Source of the DNA: Nonlabens sp. Hel1_33_55
GTDB lineage: Bacteria > Bacteroidota > Bacteroidia > Flavobacteriales > Flavobacteriaceae
NCBI RefSeq assembly: GCF_900101765.1
Contig: NZ_LT627735.1
Span: forward strand, 3,069,501 to 3,133,500
DNA: 64,000 bases
Reading direction: 5' to 3'
Below the pieces are notes generated by a model. That model did no database searches, was not told where the DNA came from, and saw only the letters and a list, made by a program, of their open reading frames with translations. Within the stretch, counting starts at the first letter, position 1; every line of letters begins with the position of its first letter. Positions 50,816 through 60,457 of this stretch are shown here, one piece after another. Both the position numbers and the translations under genes were made by a program.

Positions 50816-52726
50816 ATGAATAAGATCACCCAATATCCATTGCTTCTATTGTTGCTGTTCACAATCTCTACACAAGCGCAGCTAGATTCTAAATTAATCT
50901 CAATAACAATCCCGCAAAAGTTAACCACTAATGCTAATGCCGTCATTCGCCAAAACGATGTGGTGGTAGAAGTTAACGACATCGATGATGTTACGGTTAC
51001 TGAAGATAGAATCGTCACTGTTTTTAACAAAACTGGGATGAATTATATCAATGCTCATCAAAATTACAGTGATAGCTGGGACATAAAAGATATGAGAGCA
51101 GTGATTTATGATGCCTTAGGCAATGAGATCACTACTATTAAAGAGCGCGATTTTAGAGATGTGAGTGCGGTAGATTCTGGAACCTTGTACGCAGACAACC
51201 GTGTTAAGTATCTCGAATATACTGCTAGAACGTTCCCTATTACAGTACACTACACCTCTGAGGTTGAAATGGAATCTACTGCATTTCTACCACAGTGGTT
51301 ACCATTGGAAAATTTTTACTGTAGTACGGAATCCAGCTCCATTCAAATTATAAATAACTCTGACACAGAGGTGAAATTTAAAGAACAGAATTTTGATTCG
51401 TTTTCCATTGAAAAATTGGGTGATTTACACTATGTAGCAAAAGATTTAGTTGCAATCAAGAATGAAGCCTACAGACCAGGATTTAAATCTTTTGCTCCAG
51501 TGGTAAAATTTGCAATGAAAAATTTTGTCATGGAAGGTGTGGAAGGTGTAAATAACAGTTGGCAAGATTTCGGAAAATGGATGCACGATGATTTGTTAGT
51601 GGGAACCCAAGAACTACCAGACGAGGTAAAACAAGAAATTAAAAGCCTCACTAGCAATGCTACTACCGATATTGAGAAGGCCAAAATTGTTTATGAATAC
51701 GTTCAGGATCGTTCTAGATATATTAGCGTTCAAGTAGGAATAGGTGGCTGGAAACCTATCGAGGCAGTAGATGTTCATAAAATGGCTTATGGAGATTGTA
51801 AAGGCTTGACAAATTATACCATGGCTTTAATGAATGAAGTTGGAGTCAAGTCCAACTATGCGGCTATATATGGCGGATCTGAAAAACGAAGTATGGATCG
51901 TGAATTTTCAATGACAGAAGGGAATCATGTGATTCTTTATTTGCCAGAATTAGAAGAAAATAAAGATTACTGGCTGGAATGTACCAGTAAAACTGCTCCG
52001 TTTGGGTTTATGTCTGACTTTACAGATGATAGAGATGCGCTAGTAATTACTCCAGAAGGAGGAAAATTGGTGCACACTACCAGTTATGACTCAAATAAAA
52101 ACTTGCAAAAAACCTTAGGGCAATTTCAGATAAATGAAAATGGACGTTTAACTGGTAAGGTCAACATCGAATCAGAAGGTGTGCAGTATGCCTGGCGCAA
52201 TCGCTTGGAATCCCAAAACAGCGGAGATTTAAAAAATAACTATTTAGAACAGTGGGATCATTTAAATGGACTCTTTATAATAGATGCCATAAATTCTAGT
52301 GACAAGTCAATACCTCGTTTTATCGAAGATGTTCAACTTGAAATCGCTAGCTATGGTTCTAAAACGGGAAATTTACTTTTATTCCAACCTGTAATTTTGA
52401 ATAGAAATACATCTGAACCTCCTGTATACTCTGATAGAAGGTTGGATTTTGAAATCGACCGTGGCTACATTGATCAAGATATTTACGAGATTCAGCTTGA
52501 TGAAGGAGTATCAGTTGATGCTTTACCTAATCCGGTGAATATAAAATCAAATTACGGAGAGTATGATCTTAAATTATCGCAAAGTGACAATGGAAATATT
52601 GTTGTTGAAAGACGTCTTGAAATCTTAGCAGGAATGTTTGATAAAAAAGAATACGAAGAATATAGAAAGTTTAGGTCTGAAGTGGTTAAACACGATAGTT
52701 CTAAAAGAGTTTTAAAAATCAATTAA
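50816..52726 (+). CDS. DUF3857 / transglutaminase-like exported protein, catalytic residues present
   Basis: A signal peptide (residues 1-20, STQAQ) is followed by a DUF3857 beta-domain (about 40-240) and a transglutaminase-like domain with Cys328 in AYGDCKGLTNYTMAL, a His in EGNHVILYLP and an acidic residue in DYWLECTS, so the Cys-His-Asp/Glu set looks intact. The C-terminal part is a beta-rich DUF. Family function is unknown; such proteins may cross-link or cleave proteins in the periplasm. A paralogue follows after one base and differs in the active site. Confidence 0.85.
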   Translation: MNKITQYPLLLLLLFTISTQAQLDSKLISITIPQKLTTNANAVIRQNDVVVEVNDIDDVTVTEDRIVTVFNKTGMNYINAHQNYSDSWDIKDMRAVIYDALGNEITTIKERDFRDVSAVDSGTLYADNRVKYLEYTARTFPITVHYTSEVEMESTAFLPQWLPLENFYCSTESSSIQIINNSDTEVKFKEQNFDSFSIEKLGDLHYVAKDLVAIKNEAYRPGFKSFAPVVKFAMKNFVMEGVEGVNNSWQDFGKWMHDDLLVGTQELPDEVKQEIKSLTSNATTDIEKAKIVYEYVQDRSRYISVQVGIGGWKPIEAVDVHKMAYGDCKGLTNYTMALMNEVGVKSNYAAIYGGSEKRSMDREFSMTEGNHVILYLPELEENKDYWLECTSKTAPFGFMSDFTDDRDALVITPEGGKLVHTTSYDSNKNLQKTLGQFQINENGRLTGKVNIESEGVQYAWRNRLESQNSGDLKNNYLEQWDHLNGLFIIDAINSSDKSIPRFIEDVQLEIASYGSKTGNLLLFQPVILNRNTSEPPVYSDRRLDFEIDRGYIDQDIYEIQLDEGVSVDALPNPVNIKSNYGEYDLKLSQSDNGNIVVERRLEILAGMFDKKEYEEYRKFRSEVVKHDSSKRVLKIN

Positions 52727-52727
52727 T

Positions 52728-54743
52728 ATGAAACAATATTTACCAATAGTAATTTTTTTATGTACAGTGGCTGTAACCGCTCAAGATTATCGTTTTGGAA
52801 AGGTTGATAATATAGATTTTGAGAGCAAAACAAATAAAGACGACGAACAACCAGCAGCTGAAGTACTTTTCCGCAAAGAGCATATATCTTTTACATACTA
52901 CCAAGGTCAAGGATTTAGACAAAGAAGATCTATTCATGAGCGTATTAAAATTAATACAGAAGAAGGTCTGGATTATGCTACTAAACAGGTGCGCTTGTAC
53001 AATGAGAATAGTTCAAAACGTGAGCGATTAAAGTCTCTGAAAGGATATACTTATTTCCAAGATGGTGATAAAGTAGATCGAGTAAAGTTGCGCAGTTCAG
53101 GAGAATTTGAGGAAGATATCAACGAGTATTGGAAACGCTCCAGCTTCACGATGCCTGATGTAAGAGTTGGGTCGGTAATAGAGTTTGAATATGATATCGA
53201 TTCACCGTTTATGGCTATTGATGACGTGATTTTGCAATATGATATTCCGATTAATAAATTGGATATTAGGGTTGAGATGCTAGAGTACTATGCATATAAC
53301 GTTTTGTTCAATCCTAGAGCATCATTTGTTCCAGATCTACAGCGATCAGTAGAGGCAGATAAAATTAAAACATCGTCAAAGGAAAGAACAGGCTCAGGTA
53401 TAAATCCTACACAAACAACATTTTCATCCCAGCAATATGAGTTGAGTAATCAAGTTCTCAAAGTCGAAACTACAGATGTTCCTGCATTGAAAGAAGAGCC
53501 TATGTCTGGTGACCTTTCTCTGTACAGATCAAAAATAATTTTTGAAATGGCCTCTATTAAGTACCCATCAGAGCCCGTGAAATATTTGAGCATTGATTGG
53601 GAGTCAGTGGCTAAAACCATTTACGACCATAAGATGTTTGGTGATCAATTAAACTTACGACCATTTTATAAAGATGAAGTAAATGCAGCATTAGAAGGTG
53701 CAACCACCACTGAAGATAAAATTTCTAAAATTTACAATTTTGTAAAGGATAACGTCAAATGGAACGGATACTATGGTTTTACATCTAAGGATGGAATAAA
53801 AGGCGCTTTCAAAGAAGGATCAGGAAATGTAGCCGATGTTAATCTATTACTCACCTCTATACTACAATCTGAAAATATTGAGTCCTATCCTATTCTTATA
53901 AGTACAAAAGACAATGGCATCCCTCTTTTTCCTACTAGAGATGGATTCAATTACGTTGCAACGTTGGCTAAAGTTGGTGACAAGAATATATTTCTAGATG
54001 CGACTGAAACTGTTTTACCTGCAGGATCGTTGCCACTAAGAGCAATGAACTGGCAAGGAAGAGCTGTGAAATCTGATGGCACCTCTTTTTGGGTAAACTT
54101 ATCTCCTAAAGAACATTCTAAAGAAATGGTCATTTCAAACGTAAAGCTTAACGATGATATGACTGTCTCAGGAAAAACGAACAAACGTCTTACTAGTCAT
54201 ATGGCATATTTTTATAGAAGTAACTACTCAACTAGAGATGATGATGAAGTAATCAAATATTTACAAGACGATTCGCCCGGACTAGAGATTACAAATCTAG
54301 AATTGAAAAATGTCAAAACTTATAAGAAACCTGTTGGGTTTTCTTATGATGTAAAACTATCAAGCGCTTCTGAAGAAATTGGCGACAAGGTGTACATCAC
54401 CCCATTACTCAACGAGATTAATGATGAGAATCCATATAAGTTAGCAGATAGAAAACTTCCAGTAGTTATTGGATATCCTATTCAGACTAAAACGATTGTG
54501 AACTTAGAAATACCCGAAAACTATGAGGTTGTTTCCCTTCCAGAAAGTGTACAGTATAATTACAATGACGGAAAAGGAAGTTATAGATTTGTTACCTCTC
54601 AAACAGGAAATAAGATTACCGTTATAGCAGATTTTGAAATGAACGACCTAGAAGTCTTGCCCATGGATTATACACAATGGAAAGACTTTTTTACGGCTAT
54701 CGTAGCAAAAGATGCAGAAAAAATCGTCCTTAAAAAAGTATAA
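52728..54743 (+). CDS. DUF3857 / transglutaminase-like exported protein, degenerate active site
   Basis: This 671-residue paralogue has a signal peptide ending TAQ, the DUF3857 domain (RIKINTEEGLDYATKQVRLY, VGSVIEFEYDIDSPF) and a transglutaminase fold around residue 340-420. At the catalytic Cys position it reads GNVADVNLLLTSIL, and at the His position DGFNYVATL; only the Asp in IFLDATE remains. It is therefore probably not an enzyme by itself and may pair with the preceding protein as a structural or regulatory partner. It begins one base after the first gene's stop and abuts a MazG-like gene. Confidence 0.85.
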   Translation: MKQYLPIVIFLCTVAVTAQDYRFGKVDNIDFESKTNKDDEQPAAEVLFRKEHISFTYYQGQGFRQRRSIHERIKINTEEGLDYATKQVRLYNENSSKRERLKSLKGYTYFQDGDKVDRVKLRSSGEFEEDINEYWKRSSFTMPDVRVGSVIEFEYDIDSPFMAIDDVILQYDIPINKLDIRVEMLEYYAYNVLFNPRASFVPDLQRSVEADKIKTSSKERTGSGINPTQTTFSSQQYELSNQVLKVETTDVPALKEEPMSGDLSLYRSKIIFEMASIKYPSEPVKYLSIDWESVAKTIYDHKMFGDQLNLRPFYKDEVNAALEGATTTEDKISKIYNFVKDNVKWNGYYGFTSKDGIKGAFKEGSGNVADVNLLLTSILQSENIESYPILISTKDNGIPLFPTRDGFNYVATLAKVGDKNIFLDATETVLPAGSLPLRAMNWQGRAVKSDGTSFWVNLSPKEHSKEMVISNVKLNDDMTVSGKTNKRLTSHMAYFYRSNYSTRDDDEVIKYLQDDSPGLEITNLELKNVKTYKKPVGFSYDVKLSSASEEIGDKVYITPLLNEINDENPYKLADRKLPVVIGYPIQTKTIVNLEIPENYEVVSLPESVQYNYNDGKGSYRFVTSQTGNKITVIADFEMNDLEVLPMDYTQWKDFFTAIVAKDAEKIVLKKV

Positions 54744-55070
54744 ATGAGCCTCAAACAATCGCAAGAACAAGTGGACGCCTGGATTAAAAACCATGGCGTT
54801 CGCTATTTTAACGAACTCACTAATATGGCGCAGCTTACTGAAGAAGTTGGAGAGGTTGCCCGCATTATCGCTAGGCGATATGGTGAGCAAAGTGAGAAGG
54901 AAAGCGATAAGAATAAGGATCTGGGTGAGGAGCTTGCAGATGTGATGTTTGTGGTTTTATGCCTAGCAAATCAAACAGGAACTGATCTGGAAAGAGCTTT
55001 CGCGAAAAAGTTACAAATCAAAACCGATCGTGATCACGACCGTCACCATAACAATGAAAAGCTCAAGTAA
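54744..55070 (+). CDS. MazG-like nucleotide pyrophosphohydrolase
   Basis: The 108-residue all-alpha protein has the metal motif EEVGEVARIIARRYG followed by DLGEELADVMFVVLCLA, the ExxE...ExxD order of MazG/dUTPase-type enzymes. The likely role is hydrolysis of non-canonical NTPs. Its ATG follows the previous TAA directly. A degenerate palindrome (54995-55010) is read as RAFAKKL. Confidence 0.88.
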   Translation: MSLKQSQEQVDAWIKNHGVRYFNELTNMAQLTEEVGEVARIIARRYGEQSEKESDKNKDLGEELADVMFVVLCLANQTGTDLERAFAKKLQIKTDRDHDRHHNNEKLK

Positions 55071-55075
55071 ACATT

Positions 55076-56320
55076 ATGAATCTCAAACTTAGAGCATCTC
55101 AATCTCATTCCATAGAATCAAAAAAGATTAAAATTACTGGGTCAAAAAGTGAGAGCAACAGGCTCTTAATTCTCCAACAGCAGTATCCCAATCTCCAGAT
55201 CAGAAACCTTTCCAATAGCGATGATACCGTCCATTTGACTCATGCATTAGAAAGTACTGAAGAAACTCTCGATATAGGTCATGCAGGAACGGCCATGCGA
55301 TTTCTAACTGCTTTTCTTGCAAATCAAACCGGTAGGAAAACTGTTCTTACCGGTAGTAAACGTATGAAAGAACGTCCTATAGGTATTCTTGTGGATGCCT
55401 TGAGATATCTGGGCGCGCAGATAGATTACGTTGAAAACGAAGGGTACCCGCCATTGTTGATTCATGGAAAGTCTCTCAAAGGAGGCGAGGTAACCATGGA
55501 CGCAGGAGTTTCCAGTCAGTATTTAAGTGCGCTGCTACTTATAGGAGCTCAAATGGAGAACGGTTTGCATTTGAGACTTTCAGGTGAATTGACCTCTAGG
55601 CCATACTTGGAAATGACAACCACAATGCTACAGGAAATAGGTCTTAATGTAAATTTTGAAGATCAACACATTGAAATTAAACCTCAGAATAAAATTGAGG
55701 ATATGGAGGTTACAGTAGAATCTGATTGGAGTAGTGCTGGATACTGGTACGGTTGGGTTGCATTGCAGCCTGAAGGTTATTCAGTTCAATTGAGCGCCTA
55801 TAAGGAAGTTAGCCTGCAAGGCGATGCTCAGTTGTCTGCTATTTATAAAAAAATGGGCGTGAGAACACAGTTTGGGTCCAACGAGATTACGCTCACCAAA
55901 ATCAAGGATTTTAACCAGCCACAACACTTGGAGTTTGATCTTACAGAACAACCAGATCAAGCACAGACCATCTTTGCTACATGTTTAGGTTTAGGAATTG
56001 ACTTGAAAATGACAGGTTTGCACACTTTGAGAATCAAGGAAACAGATCGTATTGCTGCGATGGAGGTTGAGGGAACACGCTTTCGCGAAAGCGAAATAAC
56101 AACAACAGATGATACACTAGAAATTCATTTTCCAGAAGATGGTCATTTCAACAATCTGGTGCGAATAGACACCTACAATGATCACCGCATGGCACTGGCT
56201 TTTGCGCCTTTGTGTCTCAAAACAGATCTGATAATCAATGATGCAGGTGTCGTTTCTAAAAGTTATGGCGATTATTGGGATGATCTTAAGAGTGTAAACG
56301 TCGATATTACAGAAATTTAA
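55076..56320 (+). CDS. aroA: 5-enolpyruvylshikimate-3-phosphate synthase
   Basis: The 414-residue enzyme joins PEP and shikimate 3-phosphate. ITGSKSESNRLLIL carries the substrate Lys-Ser, HAGTAMRFLTAFLANQTGRKTVLTGSKRMKERPIG is the inhibitor-site region (with GTAMR), and LRIKETDRIAAMEVE plus TYNDHRMALAFAPL come near the end. It is about 15 residues shorter than E. coli AroA. A palindrome copy at 56078-56093 replaces a variable loop and is read as TRFRESE. It lies five bases after the MazG-like gene. Confidence 0.95.
   Translation: MNLKLRASQSHSIESKKIKITGSKSESNRLLILQQQYPNLQIRNLSNSDDTVHLTHALESTEETLDIGHAGTAMRFLTAFLANQTGRKTVLTGSKRMKERPIGILVDALRYLGAQIDYVENEGYPPLLIHGKSLKGGEVTMDAGVSSQYLSALLLIGAQMENGLHLRLSGELTSRPYLEMTTTMLQEIGLNVNFEDQHIEIKPQNKIEDMEVTVESDWSSAGYWYGWVALQPEGYSVQLSAYKEVSLQGDAQLSAIYKKMGVRTQFGSNEITLTKIKDFNQPQHLEFDLTEQPDQAQTIFATCLGLGIDLKMTGLHTLRIKETDRIAAMEVEGTRFRESEITTTDDTLEIHFPEDGHFNNLVRIDTYNDHRMALAFAPLCLKTDLIINDAGVVSKSYGDYWDDLKSVNVDITEI
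56078..56093. repeat. 16-bp palindrome (in aroA)
   Basis: Perfect copy, coding frame RFRES. Confidence 0.95.
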
Positions 56321-56332
56321 GTCTCTATTTAC

Positions 56333-56364
56333 TTGACAACGCCTATTGCAGAATCGTATATTTG
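56333..56364 (+). promoter_or_regulatory. Bacteroidota-type promoter of queA
   Basis: TTG (56333-56335) and TATATTTG (56357-56364), a perfect TAnnTTTG box, are separated by 21 bases, the normal spacing for the Bacteroidota primary sigma factor. The ATG is 23 bases downstream. Confidence 0.65.
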
Positions 56365-56386
56365 CAAATTATAATTAAATCAATTT

Positions 56387-57439
56387 ATGAAGTTATCACA
56401 ATTTGGTTATAAGCTGCCAGAAGAGCTTATAGCGCAACATCCTGTTGAAAATAGAGACGAGTCGCGTTTAATGGTACTACACAAAAGTACTGGCGAGATT
56501 GAGCACAAAATGTTCAAGGATGTCATCGATTATTTTGATGAAAAGGACGTGTTTGTGATGAATGATACTAAGGTTTTTCCAGCCCGATTATATGGTAATA
56601 AGGAAAAAACAGGCGCACGTATCGAGGTATTCCTTTTGAGAGAATTGAACCCGACGACAAAGTTGTGGGATGTACTTGTTGATCCAGCTCGTAAGATTAG
56701 GATTGGTAACAAATTATATTTTGGCGAGGATGAAAGTCTAGTTGCTGAGGTAATTGACAATACCACTTCAAGAGGTCGAACTCTGCGTTTTTTGTATGAT
56801 GGTACTTATGAGGAATTCCGCAAAAAATTACGTGAGTTGGGAGAGACGCCATTACCTAAAGAATTGGGTCGTGATGTAGAACCAGAAGATGAAGAGCGTT
56901 ATCAAACTATTTATGCTGCTAATGAAGGAGCCGTTGCAGCACCAGTTGCTGGATTGCACTTCTCAAAGCACTTGCTCAAGCGATTGGAAATTAAAGGTAT
57001 TGATATGACCAGTGTTACCATGCACATTGGTTTAGGGACGTTTTCACCAGTAGAAGTAGAAGATCTTTCAAAACATAAAATGGACAGTGAACAAGCTTTT
57101 ATCTCACAAGAGACTTGTAACATGGTCAATAAAGCCATTGATGAAAAAAGGAATATCTGTGCCGTAGGTACAACTACTATGCGTTCTTTAGAGAGTGCTG
57201 TGAGCAGTGATGGCCATTTGAATACTTTTGACGGGTGGACCAATAAATTCATATTTCCAGATTATGAATTTTCTATTGCTAATGCGATGATCACCAATTT
57301 TCATCATCCTAAATCCACGCTTATGATGCAAGCAGCGGCTTTTGCAGGATATGATTTCTTGAAAAAAGCCTACGATGTTGCTATGAAAGAAAAATATAGA
57401 TTTAGTACTTACGGTGATGCAATGTTAATCATCGATTAA
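56387..57439 (+). CDS. queA: tRNA preQ1(34) S-adenosylmethionine ribosyltransferase-isomerase
   Basis: The 350-residue enzyme transfers the ribosyl part of SAM to preQ1 in tRNA to make epoxyqueuosine. LPEELIAQHPVENRDESRLMVL, MNDTKVFPARLYG, AAPVAGLHFSKHLL, VTMHIGLGTFSPVEVEDL and NFHHPKSTLMM are QueA marks. It stands alone with its own promoter and a terminator. Confidence 0.96.
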   Translation: MKLSQFGYKLPEELIAQHPVENRDESRLMVLHKSTGEIEHKMFKDVIDYFDEKDVFVMNDTKVFPARLYGNKEKTGARIEVFLLRELNPTTKLWDVLVDPARKIRIGNKLYFGEDESLVAEVIDNTTSRGRTLRFLYDGTYEEFRKKLRELGETPLPKELGRDVEPEDEERYQTIYAANEGAVAAPVAGLHFSKHLLKRLEIKGIDMTSVTMHIGLGTFSPVEVEDLSKHKMDSEQAFISQETCNMVNKAIDEKRNICAVGTTTMRSLESAVSSDGHLNTFDGWTNKFIFPDYEFSIANAMITNFHHPKSTLMMQAAAFAGYDFLKKAYDVAMKEKYRFSTYGDAMLIID

Positions 57440-57458
57440 TTTTACCGCTAACCAGCTT

Positions 57459-57494
57459 AAAAGCCCTTTATCTATAATGATTGAGGGCTTTTTT
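57459..57494 (+). terminator. Terminator after queA
   Basis: AAAAGCCCT (57459-57467) pairs with AGGGCTTTT (57484-57492) across a 16-base loop, followed by further T. It starts 20 bases after the queA stop. Confidence 0.8.
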
Positions 57495-57534
57495 GGTTCA
57501 AAATTGTATCTTTAAATTCCCCTAAAGTTTTTAT

Positions 57535-59253
57535 ATGAAAACCATTATATTTTTTATTTGCTGCTTTATTTCTATAGCATCATTTGCTCAGGTTACAAAT
57601 GAAGTTGAGCCAAGGAGCTGGTCGATGATACAAAAATCTATTTTAGAACCAGAACCTTTTGTTTTACCTAAAGTTGATGTCAAGGCTCTTCAAATTGAAG
57701 ATAAATCGTCAAATGCAGATGGAATAAATAAAGCGTTACGCATAGGAGCTGATGTTCCAGTAGATCTTAATTTGTTCAATAGCGGTGCGTGGACCAATTT
57801 ACCTAATGGTGATCGGATATGGAAGTTAAACGTGAAGTCCAACGGAGCTTTTTTTATGAGGGCTATATTTGATTTATATAGTCTACCTAAGGGAGGAGAA
57901 TTGTTTATTTATAACAATTCAAAGTCAGACAAAATTGGACCGTACACGTCAAATGAAAACCAAGAAAATGGAAAATTAGGAACATGGGTAATTCAAGGCG
58001 ACAATTTTTGGTTAGAATATTATGAGCCTCAATCAGTAAAAGGCTTAGGAAGATTAAATATTGAAAAAGTAACACATGGATATGTCGATTTGTTTAAAAA
58101 ACGAAAACTAGCTGCAAAGCTCAACGAATCTGAAGATTGTAATGTAGATGTGCTGTGCGATCCTGATTTTAATAATAATACTAGTAAGAGCTGGAACTCT
58201 ACGAGGGATGATTTTATAAACTCAGTTGCGAGGATAATTATTTCTACCCCTTCAGGAACAGGTGGGTGTTCTGGAACTTTAATGAATAATACTTCTGAAA
58301 ACGCTGTTCCATATTTTTTGACTGCTAACCACTGCATAGGTTTTGCAGCAAATGGTGATAAACGTCCTGATGGCATAGGCGCTGGTTTTGATGCCATAAG
58401 CACTGTTGCTTTTGGATTTCAATGGTTTACCAACACACCAGATTGTGCAACTACTAGAGATACAAATGGGCCAGAACAACCGATTAACGTACTGACTGGT
58501 GGTCAGCTGAAAGCTAACAATGACGACAGTGATTTTGCCTTATTTCAAATCAATCAATTACCACCGGCTGAATGGAATTTATTTTATGCAGGATGGAATA
58601 GAAGTTCCACAGCTATACCTACATTTCAATTCGGTCTTCATCATCCATCAACTGATATTATGAAATTCGCAAGAAATGATGAAGCTGCTACGAAGAGGAC
58701 TTTTAATTTTAATGCTGCAAATGATCAAGTTTGGTACGTCGATAATTGGGAATATGGCGTTACAGAACAAGGGTCTTCTGGAAGTTCATTGATAAATCAA
58801 AATGATCAAGTTATTGGAGTCCTTTCAGCAGGTTCTGCATTTTGTGCTGGCACTACGGATAACGGTGGTTTCGATATCTACGGTAGACTCGATGTTGGTT
58901 GGAATAGTGGTTTCAATTCAGCTCAAAGGCTCAGAGATTGGTTAGATCCAAGTGATACAAGTGCAATATCCATGAACGGAGCTTATTATGCTACATTAAA
59001 TGCTGAAGATACTGATGCCCCTGAAATGGCCATCAACATCTATCCTAATCCATCAACTGGACTGTTTACCATCGACAGCGATCAGCCAGTGTCGTATAAA
59101 GTATTTAACCTGAACGGACAATTGATCAATGAATCTGCTACTAGTATCTCTAATAACACAGTAGATATTTCTAACGCAGCAAAAGGTTTGTATTTCATAA
59201 AGCTAAATACAAACGATGGTCAGACCATCACTAAAAAGTTAATCAAGCAATAA
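57535..59253 (+). CDS. Secreted trypsin-like serine protease with type IX secretion signal
   Basis: Signal peptide 1-19 (ASFAQ), an N-terminal propeptide/beta-domain (about 20-215), then a chymotrypsin-fold protease related to lysyl endopeptidases: His266 in FLTANHCI, Asp333 in DDSDFALFQI, Ser415 in QGSSGSSL. Cys pairs such as CNVDVLCD and GGCSG fit disulfides. The last 75 residues are a Por-secretion C-terminal domain (INIYPNPSTGLFTIDS ... KGLYFIKLNTNDGQTITKKLIKQ), so the enzyme should leave the cell through the T9SS. It has its own promoter-like region after the queA terminator. Confidence 0.9.
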   Translation: MKTIIFFICCFISIASFAQVTNEVEPRSWSMIQKSILEPEPFVLPKVDVKALQIEDKSSNADGINKALRIGADVPVDLNLFNSGAWTNLPNGDRIWKLNVKSNGAFFMRAIFDLYSLPKGGELFIYNNSKSDKIGPYTSNENQENGKLGTWVIQGDNFWLEYYEPQSVKGLGRLNIEKVTHGYVDLFKKRKLAAKLNESEDCNVDVLCDPDFNNNTSKSWNSTRDDFINSVARIIISTPSGTGGCSGTLMNNTSENAVPYFLTANHCIGFAANGDKRPDGIGAGFDAISTVAFGFQWFTNTPDCATTRDTNGPEQPINVLTGGQLKANNDDSDFALFQINQLPPAEWNLFYAGWNRSSTAIPTFQFGLHHPSTDIMKFARNDEAATKRTFNFNAANDQVWYVDNWEYGVTEQGSSGSSLINQNDQVIGVLSAGSAFCAGTTDNGGFDIYGRLDVGWNSGFNSAQRLRDWLDPSDTSAISMNGAYYATLNAEDTDAPEMAINIYPNPSTGLFTIDSDQPVSYKVFNLNGQLINESATSISNNTVDISNAAKGLYFIKLNTNDGQTITKKLIKQ

Positions 59254-59310
59254 GCTTATTCAAAACCTGAGATGCGCTGCGAGATTCCTTAATTTTGCAG
59301 CGTATTTTTT

Positions 59311-60363
59311 ATGGAACAAACTCAAACAAATAAGAAGGATATCAGGTCATTGGACCTTGACCAACTGCGTAATTATTTTGTAGATCGTGGTGAAAAAGCC
59401 TTCAGAGGCAACCAGATCTATGAATGGTTATGGAAGAAAGGCGCACACGATTTTGACGATATGACCAATATCTCAAAATCAACCCGAGAGTTTCTGGATC
59501 AGCATTTTGTCATCAATCATATTAGGGTGGACGACATGCAACGTAGTAGCGATGGCACTATAAAAAATGCCGTAAAGCTTCACGATGGTCTTACGGTGGA
59601 ATCTGTAATGATCCCAACTCCAACTAGGACGACTGCCTGTGTTTCTTCCCAAGTAGGCTGTAGTTTGAACTGTGAGTTTTGTGCTACCGCACGATTGAAA
59701 CGCATGCGCAACCTCAACCCAGATGAGATCTATGATCAAGTGGTGGCTATTGACCAGCAAAGTAGATCTTATTATAATCGACCGTTATCTAATATCGTTT
59801 TCATGGGAATGGGCGAGCCACTCATGAATTATAAAAATGTCATCAAATCCATCGATAAGATTACAGGAGATGACGGATTGGGAATGTCGCCAAAACGCAT
59901 TACGCTTTCCACTAGTGGCGTCCCTAAAATGATCAAAAAGCTAGCAGATGACCGACCCAAATTCAACCTAGCTTTATCGCTTCATAGCGCGATTGACGAG
60001 AAACGAGTCAAGATCATGCCATTTAATGAGCAATTTCCACTGGATGATATTAAGGAAGCACTTAAATATTGGTACGATAAAACTGGTACTCGAGTCACTT
60101 ATGAATATGTGGTTTGGAAAGGAATCAATGACCAGATGGAAGATGTACAGGCATTGGTCAAATTCTGCAAAGTGATACCCTGTAAAGTAAATATTATCGA
60201 GTACAATAGTATTGATGACGCCAGGTTTGAACAGGCCAGTAAATCTGCTATTGATATGTACGAGCACGAGCTAGAGAAAAATCGTATCGTGGTAAACATA
60301 CGACGCAGTCGTGGTAAGGACATTGATGCCGCCTGTGGGCAATTGGCTAATAAATCCTCATAG
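59311..60363 (+). CDS. rlmN: 23S rRNA (A2503)-C2 / tRNA A37 methyltransferase RlmN
   Basis: The 350-residue radical SAM enzyme has the cluster motif CSLNCEFC at Cys117, Cys121 and Cys124, plus RTTACVSSQVGC, FMGMGEPLMNY, LSTSGV, NLALSLHS and the methyl-carrying Cys region near the C-terminus (RRSRGKDIDAACGQLA). It methylates C2 of A2503 in 23S rRNA and A37 in some tRNAs. A -7-like box TAATTTTG lies at 59290-59297, 14 bases before the ATG. Confidence 0.95.
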   Translation: MEQTQTNKKDIRSLDLDQLRNYFVDRGEKAFRGNQIYEWLWKKGAHDFDDMTNISKSTREFLDQHFVINHIRVDDMQRSSDGTIKNAVKLHDGLTVESVMIPTPTRTTACVSSQVGCSLNCEFCATARLKRMRNLNPDEIYDQVVAIDQQSRSYYNRPLSNIVFMGMGEPLMNYKNVIKSIDKITGDDGLGMSPKRITLSTSGVPKMIKKLADDRPKFNLALSLHSAIDEKRVKIMPFNEQFPLDDIKEALKYWYDKTGTRVTYEYVVWKGINDQMEDVQALVKFCKVIPCKVNIIEYNSIDDARFEQASKSAIDMYEHELEKNRIVVNIRRSRGKDIDAACGQLANKSS

Positions 60364-60377
60364 ATGTTTTTATGGCT

Positions 60378-60393
60378 CGCTTTCGCGAAAGCG
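60378..60393. repeat. 16-bp palindrome (after rlmN)
   Basis: Perfect copy, symmetric to 20 bp (CT/AG flanks). Confidence 0.95.
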
Positions 60394-60445
60394 AGATATT
60401 TTTCAAACTGCTTCCTCTCACACTAGCACATAAGTAACTGACACG

Positions 60446-60453
60446 TATCTTTG
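60446..60453 (+). promoter_or_regulatory. -7 box just before the polyprenyl synthetase start (possible leaderless mRNA)
   Basis: TATCTTTG matches TAnnTTTG exactly and ends four bases before the ATG at 60458. Transcription would start at or very near the start codon. The -33 element is not clear. Confidence 0.4.
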
Positions 60454-60457
60454 ATCT

